A stretch of 64,000 bases of DNA from Heterocephalus glaber (Eukaryota > Chordata > Mammalia > Rodentia > Bathyergidae). The position numbers and the translations under genes are program-made. The notes beneath the pieces were generated by a model. That model saw nothing but the letters and a program-made list of their open reading frames with translations. It did not search any database and was not told where the DNA came from. The stretch is taken from positions 5,287,869 to 5,351,868 of the forward strand of contig NW_004624801.1 in assembly GCF_000247695.1 (NCBI RefSeq), in the 5' to 3' direction. Of the stretch, positions 12,701-22,300 are shown piece by piece. How positions within the stretch are numbered: position 1 is the stretch's first letter; each line of letters begins with the position of its first letter.

Positions 12701-15700
12701 TAAAGGGCTGGGGATGTAGTACAGTGTGAATGCCCTGGGTTCAATCTCTAGTTCCAGCAAAAAAAAAAGAAAAAAGTCTTTCTTGGAAAGTTATAAAACT
12801 TGCCTCGCAAGTGCAGGGTCTCGAGTTCGATTCCCGGTACCAAAAACCAACAACAACAAAACAACTGTATATTCAGAGTGTTAGTCTTATTAGAATCAGA
12901 AGAAAGCCTAGGTCATGAGCCCTGCTGGAACTGAGGGACTCAGAACCTACCCTCATACCCCCAAACACACATACTTAGGGAGTCTCAGAAAACCCAGAGG
13001 CCATGCACTGAAACTGGCTGCGGGTAGGGGTGGTCCTCTGGCTTGGAGCAGGGCTGGGCAGGATCTGAGCCATGCTCTGCTGGCTCCCCAGGATGGCCAC
13101 CTGACTGATGAGTACCTTTCATTGTCTTTTCTCCTGTATGTCTCTTGGCTGTGTATGTGCCGGCTGTGTGTGGTTTCTGGGGCCTGTGTGTTCATTGATT
13201 CCGGTGTGGCATCTGTGTGTGTGCCCCTGGACTGCCTCCTGAAATCTGCTGGTTCCTGGGTGTCCTGATGGGGCCATGTCCTGGCATCCCGCGGCACGTG
13301 TCTTGTGCCTGAAGAAGGGATCGGGGAGGTGCTGGAGAAGGAGGAATGCATGCAGGCCCTGAGTGGCCAGATCTTCATGGGCATGGTGTCCTCCCAGTAC
13401 CAGGCCCGGCTGGACATTGTGCGCCTCATTGATGGGCTTGTCAATGCCTGCATCCGTTTTGTCTACTTCTCTTTGGAGGATGAGCTCAAAAGCAAGGTAG
13501 AGAGAGCCCTCCTCCTGTCCCACCCATGACCCTTTTCGCCAGGGCTTTTGGGCCCATTGCTGCCTGCTTGCCTTTTACAGGTGTTTGCCGAAAAGATGGG
13601 CCTGGAAACTGGCTGGAACTGCCACATCTCCCTCACACCCAATGGTGACATGCCCGGCTCCGAGATCCCCCCTTCCAGCCCCAGCCATGCAGGCTCCCTG
13701 CATGATGACCTGAATCAGGGTGAGGGCAGAGGTGTGTGGCAGGGGCGGCGTGGGCTGGGAGCCAGAGCTAGGAAGAGCCTCTGAAGATCCCTCCCAATAC
13801 GTGCACTCTCTGGAAAGTGGTCCTGTTTCCCCTGTGGGCAGCAGCAGTGGACAGGGAAAGAGTGTAGGCCTACAGGCAAGGAAAGACCCCCCAGAAGGCT
13901 GGCCCCAGATGAGGGACAGGCTTTTGTCCCCACAGTGTCCCGAGATGATGCGGAAGGACTGCTCCTCATGGAGGAGGAGGGTCACTCAGACCTCATCAGC
14001 TTCCAGCCTACAGACAGCGACATCCCCAGCTTCCTAGAGGACTGCAACCGGGTATGATGGTAGAGTCTGTCCCCTACACGCCTGGAAGTGGCCCCACAGC
14101 TGGTCCAGGAGGGAGAGAGGCAGAGGGATGGACAGGCAGGTGAAGCGCAGGCATCTTGTTCCCCATCCTAAGGCCACTGGCTTCTCTGCTTCCTCCAGGC
14201 CAAGCTGCCCCGGGGCATTCATCAAGTGCGGCCCCACCTGCAGAACATTGACAATGTGCCCCTGCTCGTGCCCCTCTTCACTGACTGTACCCCTGAGAGT
14301 GAGTGCTGTGGTCCTCTTGCTGAGCTCTGCCAGGGCTGGACACCCTGTGGGCTCCAGAGGGGATGTGGGTTTCCCATGCAGGGAGTGGAAGAACCTGAGT
14401 TGGGTTTGGCTAAGAAACCCAATGGGCTGTCACATGGGTGTGCCTGTTCCAGGAAGTCAGTGACAGTGTTGACATGATCATGCTGCTGGGGTGGGACTGT
14501 TCCAGAGAGGAGCCCACTTCCTATTGCTCCCTGCCCTCCTGGCCCATGGGTCTTTGCCAGTGCCCAGAGGGGCCTCTGCCTGCCTGACTCTTGTGCTTCC
14601 TTCCCGCCTGCCCCCAGCCATGTGTGAGATGATAAAGATCATGCAGGAGTATGGGGAGGTGACCTGCTGCCTGGGCAGCTCTGCTAACCTGAGGAACAGC
14701 TGCCTCTTCCTCCAGAGTGATGTCAGGTCAGGGCAAGACCCTAGGGCTGGGAGATCAGCTAGCCTCTGCCTCTCCTGTCCAGGACAAGCCTGTGTGGGTC
14801 TGGGGGCATATCCTGTGGTCCATCTTCCCTGGCTGGGACCCTGGCACCTGGTGGGGTGGGAGAAAAGGAATGGGATGCTCAATCTGGTGAGAGATTGGGT
14901 GGGGTCTTCACAGAATATGGCTCACATGTGGGCTTTTCATACACTGAGCAGCATTGCTCTGGATCCTCTGTATCCATCCCGCTGCTCCTGGGAGACTTTT
15001 GGCTACGCCACCAGCACCAGCATGGCCCAGGCCACGGATGGCCTTTCTCCCCTGCAGTTGTCAGGGAAGCTGAACAGCCTGCCCTGCTCCCTGACCTTTC
15101 GCCAGGAGGAGACCATCAGCATCATCCGGCTCATAGAGCAGGTGAGGGGGCCAGACAGGTGGTAGGGGATGAGTACAGGGCTGTCTGGGGGGTGGAGTTG
15201 CAACACAGGATCCTTCTGACTCTCATACTTACTCCCCCAAGCAAGTGAAGCTCCCCCAGGCAGTTGAATTTGTCTGTGCTCCTTCCTCGCAGAGCATCAG
15301 GGGCACCTGGCTCTTGACTGAAGCTTGTCAGCTGTAGGGCCTGAGAGATCAGGCAGCCCATGGCCATAATCTGTCCCTAGGCTCGACATGCTACCTATGG
15401 CATCCGGAAGTGCTTCCTCTTCCTGCTGCAGTGCCAGCTGACCCTCATGGTCATCCAGGTGAGCTAGGGACAGCACAGGAATTGCCCTCTCCCCACCCAG
15501 TCCTTTGTCCGACCACCAGTTGAGAATCTTGAGGGATGCTGGGGGTGCAACACATCCAGACGGTCCCCGGAGCCTCTGTAAAACCCATGGGGTTCTGAAG
15601 ATGTGTCTCTGACAGAGCCCACGACTCCAGATCCTCTAAGCAAGGGCTTGAGTGTCTGTCTGGGTAAGGGCCAGGCAGCCCGGGGGGCCCAGGGCTCTCC

Positions 15701-17657
15701 TTAACTTGCCAGAATCTAATTATGGTTCCTGGGTTCTTTCTTGGCCCAGTTCCTTTCTTGCTTGGTCCAGCTCCCACCGCTCCTGAGTACCACAGACATC
15801 CTGTGGCTGTCCTGCTTTTGCTACCCTCTGCTGAGGTGAGGGGCCACGCCCAGGCAGGTGGGGCTGGGATGCCAGTGTGTCTGTCCCCCAGAGCCAGGGT
15901 TCTGGAAGCACAGCTCAGGGCTTCCCTCCTCTGCTGCAGGAGGCCTTGGGGGAAGACCCCTGGGTTGTCTTTCTCCCCTCCAGACCTGACCTCACTAAGG
16001 GTCCCTGAAGGGTTCCTAAGTGAGAGTTGAGAGGCAGAGGTGACAGTTACCACCCCTTTCCCTGCACTTGCTTTGCAGCATCTCTCTGCTGGGGAAACCG
16101 CCCCATAGCGCCATCATGTCTATGGCAACGGGGAAAAATCTTCAGTCCATTCCTAAGAAGGTAAGTGAGACAGACCCCAAGGCTGGGGCCTCTTGCAGAG
16201 GAATGCAGGCGGTTGTGGAGGGGGTTAAATGCAAGGCATCCCCTAAGGGCCCGACCTGGAAGGCTGCAGAGGTCGGGAGATCTGGAGAGCCAGCACCTGG
16301 CCAGAGGAGGAGGTAGTCGTTGCTGAGAAAGAGCCTTGCCGGGAGCACGGGCCCTGCTCCTTGCCCTGCCAGGCCTGGCCACTTCCTAAGAACCTATTAC
16401 AAGTGTGAAAAAGCCCACTGGGTGCCAGGCTGCAGAGCCATCCATGGGCGTGACCACCTCTCTTCTCTTGCAGACCCAGCACTACTTCCTGCTCTGCTTC
16501 TTGCTCAAGTTCAGCCTCACCATCAGCTCGTGCCTCATCTGCTTTGGGTTCACACTGCAGAGCTTCTGTGACAGCGCCCAGGCCCGCAATCTCACCAACT
16601 GCTCCTCCATCATGCTGAGCAGGTGGGTCCCTGGGTCACCCCCCGCCCCTAGCCTGCTTCCCCGCGGCCCCACAGGAGGCTGAGCCCTTGTCTTGCTTTG
16701 GCAGTGATAGTGACAGAGCTCCGGCTTGGTTTGAGGACTTTGCCAATGGGTTGCTGTCAGCTCAGAAACTCACGGCCGCCCTGATTGTCCTGCACACTGG
16801 TGAGGGCTCTGCCTAGGAGGGGCTGCTGGGGCATGGGGACAAGGCCTCAGGCTGGTAGGAAGCCTGATGCCCTTCATTGTCCCCATTTTCTCCAGTTTTC
16901 ATCTCCATTACCCATGTGCATCGCACCAAACCCCTGTGGAGAAAGAGCCCCCTGACGAACATTTGGTGGGCTGTGACCGTGCCTGTGGTGTGAGTGGTGC
17001 TGGGTGGCGGGGCCTAAGGCACAGGAGGGGCTTCTGCAGGCAGGTCTGAGGTGGGATGTGGCTAGAGGCGTGATGGTCTTCCTTAAGCTGATCATCTGAG
17101 GCAATAGGGGAGGACGCAAGGTGATTTGGGGTTCACACAGGGCTGCTCCTCCTCCTCCTGCAGGTTGCTGGGTCAGGTAGTCCAGACGGCTGTGGACCTG
17201 CAGCTGTGGACACACAGGGACAGCCAGATCCACTTCGGCCTGAAGGATGTGCCTCTGGTGACGTGGCTTCTGGGCTGCTTGTCCCTGGTCCTTGTGGTGG
17301 TTACCAATGAGATTGTAAAGTTGCATGAGATTCGGTGAGCTGTGTGCAGGCATTCCCTTGGAGCTCAGGAGTGTTCCCTAAACCTGTCACCCCTTTGTCA
17401 GCATCCCTCCCTCCATCCTCGCCGCTGGCATCCTGCCCCATCCCCTGGTCTGGGGTCTATACCAACCTATATTTTATTTTTTTGGTACTGGGGATCAAAC
17501 TCAGGACCTTCACTTGGCACTCAGGCATTGTGCTTCTGAGCTACATCCCTAACCCAACAACCTGTATTTTAATCTGCCCCACAGGGTCCGTGTCCGGTAC
17601 CAGAAGCGACAGAAGTTGCAGTTTGAGACCAAGCTGGGCATGAACTCTCCCTTCTGA
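3800..17657 (+). CDS. TMEM94: TMEM94, 5'-partial, 30 exons (ER multi-pass P-type-ATPase-like protein)
   Basis: Exons: 3800-3919, 4427-4554, 4825-4961, 6412-6614, 6948-7099, 7433-7535, 7722-7808, 8056-8172, 8492-8548, 8850-8954, 9083-9235, 9486-9695, 10601-10916, 11257-11430, 11815-11917, 12010-12227, 13315-13496, 13581-13719, 13936-14051, 14199-14298, 14618-14726, 14952-15141, 15381-15458, 15750-15835, 16079-16160, 16474-16622, 16705-16799, 16896-16989, 17164-17334, 17585-17657 (TGA). All junctions keep frame; the sum is 1348 residues plus 8 expected upstream, equal to human. Hydrophobic segments sit near residues 70-86, 96-113, 283-302 and 319-341, with a C-terminal cluster from about 1092 to 1325. 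DKQGVLS (D417, codon at 9098) occupies the place of the P-type ATPase phosphorylation motif, and the protein ends GMNSPF. The family is a 10-TM ER protein, recently reported to be needed for ER Mg2+ uptake; human variants cause a neurodevelopmental disorder. Introns 5 and 7 start with GC. The initiator exon is missing from the window. Confidence 0.97.
4057..4260 (+). repeat. B1-ID composite SINE
   Basis: A B1/Alu-like left part (GTGGTGGTGCACACCCGTAA through AGACCTTGTCT) followed by an ID-like right part (GAGCTGGAGGTATGGCTCA, CTGGGTTCATTCCCC) and an A-tail. Confidence 0.8.
7100..7101 (+). other. TMEM94: GC splice donor of TMEM94 intron 7100-7432
   Basis: The exon ends ATC AG at 7099 and the intron opens GCAGGG; the acceptor TTTCTGCAG ends at 7432. 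Only this joint gives the conserved I-R-W-C-L-D reading. The nearest GT, at 7110-7111, would add 10 nt and shift the frame. Confidence 0.85.
7809..7810 (+). other. TMEM94: GC splice donor of TMEM94 intron 7809-8055
   Basis: The exon ends CTC CAG at 7808 and the intron opens GCAAGT, which is the perfect consensus for GC-AG introns apart from the C. The acceptor TTCCCAG ends at 8055 and the next exon reads GTG AAT GGC. The first GT (7813-7814) would break the frame. Confidence 0.92.
9799..10006 (+). repeat. B1-ID composite SINE
   Basis: A B1-like left half with GAGACCCTGTCTC, then an ID half with GTAGCTCAGTGGTAGAGTGC and GAGTTCAATCTCCAG. Confidence 0.85.
10008..10196 (+). repeat. ID-like SINE with TAAA and GGGA/GAAA repeat tail
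   Basis: An ID element at 10008-10080 is followed by (TAAA)n at about 10082-10115 and a purine tract (GGAGGGA/GAAAGAAA) to about 10196. The tail has grown into microsatellites. Confidence 0.85.
12493..12770 (+). repeat. B1-ID composite SINE interrupted by the assembly gap
   Basis: The B1 half starts at GGGAGGCTGAGGCAGGAGGA and is cut by the gap. The ID half (AAGGGCTGGGGATGTAGTAC, GGTTCAATCTC) lies to the right. A second partial ID 3' end is at about 12796-12850. Confidence 0.75.
12577..12676. other. Assembly gap, 100 N
   Basis: Exactly 100 N, the usual placeholder for a gap of unknown size, in the TMEM94 intron 12228-13314. Both edges are the same part of a B1-like SINE (GACCCTGTCTTAAAT on the left, GACCCTGTCTCAAAAT on the right). 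Confidence 0.98.
17477..17558 (-). repeat. ID-like SINE, reverse, in the last TMEM94 intron
   Basis: Reverse-complement ID sequence (GGTACTGGGGATCAAACTCA ... GAGCTACATCCCTAACCC). Target duplications are AACCTATATTTTA (17464-17476) and AACCTGTATTTTA (17559-17571). Confidence 0.85.
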
Positions 17658-18360
17658 GCCATTGGCCATGGTGGCCATAGTTGCCCTAGTCGCTGGGGCT
17701 GAAGCCAGACCTATCCCTGAATCTGGGAAGTTGCTATCACGAACGTTTCAGGGTTTGCTCTTGTGCCCCATGGCACTGGGAGCCCAGCTGTGATCACTGG
17801 GAGACCCCACTGTCCCCCTGTGGAAAAGCTGAGGAGCTGTGGCCTCAGCCAGACGGGACCATCCTGGCTGTTCGCCGGCCTTGGCAGGGGCACTCTTGAA
17901 TGTATGACCTCAGGCACTCGGCAGAGGGGCCCTCAGTCCCTCACCCACGCGCTGGCCCCCTTCAGGGTCCCCTCACCCAGCACCCTCTGCCTGGCATCTG
18001 TGCACAGCCTGGAAATCAGGGTGAGGGCCTCAGCCTTTGTGGAAGAGCAAAGGCTGTTGCCGGGGAGGTGCTGTATCCCACTGCCGCTCTGCATCCCGTC
18101 TTCCTGGGCAAGGGCCTGGGTGTGGCCCTGTTGCCCTGCCCTCCCTCTGGGGGGAGTCTGAAGCTAGAGAAGCCCCCCCTTACTGTGCCAGGCTCAGCAG
18201 GCCACGAGTCAGTCTTGGGGGATGTGGCCCAGGTTTCCTGTAATCCTACCCTCGTTCTCCTGGGAGAAGTTTTTATTGGTGTATATTTTTTACCAGAAAT
18301 GAGCCTTTTAGGAATGAATGTAGATTGGTTTATATTAAAACTTGTAAATTGCTTAAGAAA
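17658..18360 (+). other. TMEM94: TMEM94 3' UTR
   Basis: Non-coding sequence after the TGA at 17655-17657, running to a probable cleavage site about 15-25 nt after the ATTAAA at 18334-18339. The last 100 bases become AT-rich, as is usual for a mammalian 3' end. A further AATAAA at 18699-18704 on the same strand could serve a longer form. The end point is inferred. Confidence 0.7.
18334..18339 (+). terminator. TMEM94: TMEM94 polyadenylation signal ATTAAA
   Basis: The hexamer ATTAAA lies in an AT-rich stretch about 680 nt after the stop codon. It is followed at 18346-18368 by a loosely T/G-rich sequence (TGTAAATTGC, AATGTGTAG). Confidence 0.65.
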
Positions 18361-18679
18361 AATGTGTAGCTGGTCCATGAAGCAGCCACGAAGGGACCCT
18401 CCCCTCTACTCGGGGGCTCAAAAGGGGACCCCTGAAGGCGAGAAGAGTAGGCCCAGGCCTTCCTCCTCCCCCATCAGTGGGTGCCCCGGGTCCAGCTCAG
18501 GAGACTGGCACAGATCCAGACACAGCCAAGTTGCATGGGATGACACTTTCATTGGTGTTAGTTGGGGGAAGAGGTTAATGGTTACATGTCCTGGGCCTGG
18601 GCCATCCAGGTCAGGCCTCTAGCCCTAAGGTGGACAGTGGGGGTACTGCAGTAACCCAAGGCTCCCCCACTACATCCTC

Positions 18680-19344
18680 TCAGGCAGTTAATAGATACAA
18701 TAAATTCCATTTAAAATATATGCATTTTTCTCTGCTTAAAAAATAACATTTACAGTTGAAAAAGTTTGGACATTGAGGATCTGTTAATCCCACTGCCTCC
18801 CAGTGAGGGATTGTGGGAGGAGGGGCGGGAGCTGGCCAGGGCACTGCCACCACCATGAGAGCGTGTCCCTGCTGCCTATTTACACGTCCTATGTACACCT
18901 GCAGGAGAGGTCCAGCTGGGCATCCTGCCTCTCGGTGCCGGGCTAGAGTGGGGGTAGTCAGAGGCATTTCCTTGGCTCAGGGACTTGGACACATGGTTGA
19001 GGGTACAGAGAAAGCACCCCAGAAGCCCTGTCACCACCTTCTCTTCTTGAGGAGAAAGCTTTGACGAAGGTTCCTGGCCAGGGGCCAAGCCTGTCCAGTT
19101 GGTTACACATGAGTGAGGGCTTGCTGAGATAAGAGCAGAGGGCCCTGTGCGCGTCAGGTCTGACAAGTCCCCTTGGCCCTGCCTCTGGGCTGGCCCAGTG
19201 ACGCTGCAGGGCTGGGGAGTGGATCCCAGCCAGACCAGCCCACTGCCTGTGCTGAGGATAGCAGGGGCCTCTTCTGCACCGGGCCAAAAGCAGTGGACAC
19301 TGCAGGTCACAGTGGGACTGCCAGGGGCCATAGGCGGGTCTCGC
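18680..19344 (-). other. CASKIN2: CASKIN2 3' UTR (end uncertain)
   Basis: Sequence after the CASKIN2 stop codon (19345-19347 on the minus strand). It turns AT-rich at 18680-18770, a likely mRNA end, but I see no clean AATAAA on the minus strand there. The only minus-strand AATAAA in range is at 18272-18277 (plus TTTATT), inside the TMEM94 3' UTR. The true end could therefore be near 18.69 kb with a weak signal, or near 18.25 kb. Confidence 0.5.
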
Positions 19345-22300
19345 TCAATCCAGCATGGCATCCAGCTGGTCAGCCAGGGCATCAAACATGGTGCTGATGT
19401 CATCCAGAATGTGCTTCGTGCAGGTCCCGGGGTCACTATGGCAGTGGGAAGGGCCTGATCAGATGGGCCGGTGTCCTGCAGCCCCTGGCCCTGAGGAGGA
19501 GCTGCTACGGAGTTCCTGCTGCTGCCAGGCACTCAGTGTGCACCCTCTTAATGCTCACCACCTCCCGAGCAGCAGGAGAGCTCACTGAGATCTGGGGATA
19601 AGGGACTTGCCCGAGCTCATGTGCCTCACAAGTGGCAACTCTAAAACCCGAGGGCTTGCCCAGCGCGAGGCTCTGCCTGAAATGCCCCCTCCATTGTTCC
19701 GGGGACCCATGGCAGGAGCTGTTCTATACCCAGCTTCCTCTTTCTCCATACCCAGCACCCAGCATCCTCACCCATCTCGCTCTTCAGCGCTAATGCTCTT
19801 CTCTGCGGCTCTCAGCGCAGCTGCCAGGGATGAGCTGGTCTGCTCCAGTCTCTGCTGGGCCCGGCCTGCACCTGCAGCCCCAGTGTTCTCAGGCCTTGGG
19901 GGTGGCACAGGACGGGGGCCGAGCCGGGGAGCCAGCTTTGGCCCGGAAAATGCCAGCTGGGTGCAGGCCACAGACACAGGCTTGGGGGCTGTTCCTGCAG
20001 AGACGAAAAGGTTGGTTTGTGCCTCAGCTGGCTGGATATGACCTTGTGCATTCCCCTTGCACAGCCCTCAGCTTCCTACCTGCTCTGGGCACCTTGAGGA
20101 GGGCAGCAGGAGCAGCCTGGGACTCCGTCTCTGGACCCAGCGCAGGGCAGGATGCTGGGGGCCCAGAGGGCTGTGTTCCCGGGCTGGGAGCAAGGGCCGG
20201 AGCTCCTTGAGTTGGCAAGCTGCTGGGCTCAGGCTGTGCAGGGCTGGAGGAAGCTGAGGAGGGGGGCTCACTGGGGGCCTGGGCGGTCAGGGGAGCAGAG
20301 GGACTAGGGGTGGCACTTGCCACCCCAAAGGCCAGCAGTGCTGTCTGAAGTGGCTCTCTCTCCTTGCATTTGGGCCTCCGCTTGACAGTGTCTGACTCTG
20401 TGAGGTTGAAGTCAAGGCCGGGGGGCACAGGTGTTTCCCGAAGTGGGGGGCCAGCTGGCTTTGGCCGCTGCTTGATAGTCAAGTTCCCTTCCTCTGCGAA
20501 TGGCAGCCCTTCTCCTGAGCTGCCCCGAGAGGGGGGTGTCCCCTCAGAGCCAGGCTCCTCTTCTGTGTCTGAAGCAGGACCAGCTGGGATAGGCAGGCTA
20601 GGGGCTTCAGAAGGGCCAGCGGGTTCACTCAGTGTGCGCCTTCGGGGCTCTGTGGACCCCTCCTTGGGGCCTGGGCTCCTGTCTGGCGGAGGTGGGTCCG
20701 TCGGGCCAGAGACAGAGCTGAGGCGCTTAGGGGGTGGAGGTGGAGGGCCCTTGCGACGGGCCCGGAGAGCAAAGGACTGGCTTCGGGGAGCCCATCGAGT
20801 TGAGGTTGGGCTAGGATTGGTCCGGGCAAGGGTGCTGCGTCCTGGTCGCCGGGTAAGGGTAGCGTAGCTGCCCAGAGCACTGCCCACTGGCCCTTCAGCC
20901 TCTCCCTCTGGTTCTCCCTCAGTGGGGCCAGGGCGGCTCAGGCTATGGGACCGGCGCTTGGGCCGAGGTGGGTCTGGAGGAGTGGCTGGGGAGCTGGCCA
21001 AGTAGGAGAAGGCCCGGGGTGCACCAGGAGGTGGCCCTGGAGCTGGGCTGGTGGGCGAGGGCTGGGGGTACATAAAAACATAAGGGGCAGGTCCTTGGCC
21101 AGGAAGTGGGGAGCAAAGCCTAGGGGGCCGCTCTGTGCCCTCTGGAAGGTTCCTCTCCTGTGGGGTGCTGGGGTCTCCACCACTGGGCTGGGGGGCAGGC
21201 TGTTCCTGTGAGTGACCAGACCCCCGTGAACGTGCTCCGATGCTCTCCTGGCTGGGGGATCGGGCAGGGGGAAGGGGGAGCGGCTCAGGGCCACCCCCTG
21301 CCATGGCCGCCTGGAGCTCTGGGCTCAGCTCGCTGCCCTGAAAGGTGAGAAGGCGTGGGCCGGCCATAGCCGGAGCCTCCCCGTTCTCCAGCCCCTCAAT
21401 AGCCATCAGCTCTGGACCCCTGGCCAGCCGGTGCCTGCCTTCACCTAGGGCCTCCCCCTGCAGCAGGCCCCGCCGAAGCTCTGCCAGACGCTTCACACCC
21501 AGCATAAGCTTCTTCTGATGCCCTAAGAGGGGTGGACAGAGTAGCCTGGTTAGCCAAGTCTGGGAAAAGTCATCCCGGACCCTAGAGGCAATGAGGGTCC
21601 AGTTGGGAGGCCAGAGCCGTCCTCACCTAGCTTGTTGACACCGATCTCCTGTAGCTCCTCCCAGGTGAGATCGGCCACCAGCCCCATGGAGTCATAGCCA
21701 CTGCTCACCAGCTGCTTGTGGTACTGCGGCAGCCCCAGTGCACACAACCACTCCAGCAAGTCCGTCTGGAAGAGGGGTGTCATCAGACTTGGCTTCCTCC
21801 CAGCCAGAAAGGAAGGGGCAGCACAAAGCCACAGCCCCACTGTGAGCCAGAGCCCCCTGCTCTGGCTGCCTGCTCACCGGGATGTAGCTGGGCAGCCACT
21901 CAGCGATGCTGAGCTGAGAGATCTCTGAAGCAATCTTCTTCCTGTGCCCAGGCTTGGTCACCCCGATGGCTGTCAGATCCTGCCACACAGGACACGGGCA
22001 TCAGGCTGCTCCTCTGCACGCTGGGCCCTCCCTTTCCCAGCTGCAGCACCTACCTCAGGCGTCATGCGACTGATGGTTGGGACGTCGTAGCCAGCCTGCA
22101 GAAAGTGGGCAGTGTAGCCCTCCAGCTGGAACTCGCTTAGCCAGTTATGAATCGCCTGCGCATCCTGTGGAGGACAGGAGGTGAAATCAGCAGGGGCCTG
22201 GCCGCTGTGGAACTTATGTCTGTACTAAGGCCCCCTCTACCTGGCAGGCCTGCAGCACACTCCAACCCCAGGCCCGCAGCGCACCCCCCAGTGGAGGTCT

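Noticed and set aside
20364..21211. Long open frames on the plus strand opposite the big CASKIN2 exon (for example 167 codons from 20364)
   Set aside because: They are antisense shadows of a 1443-nt GC-rich, proline-coding exon. They have no conserved domain and no splice context.
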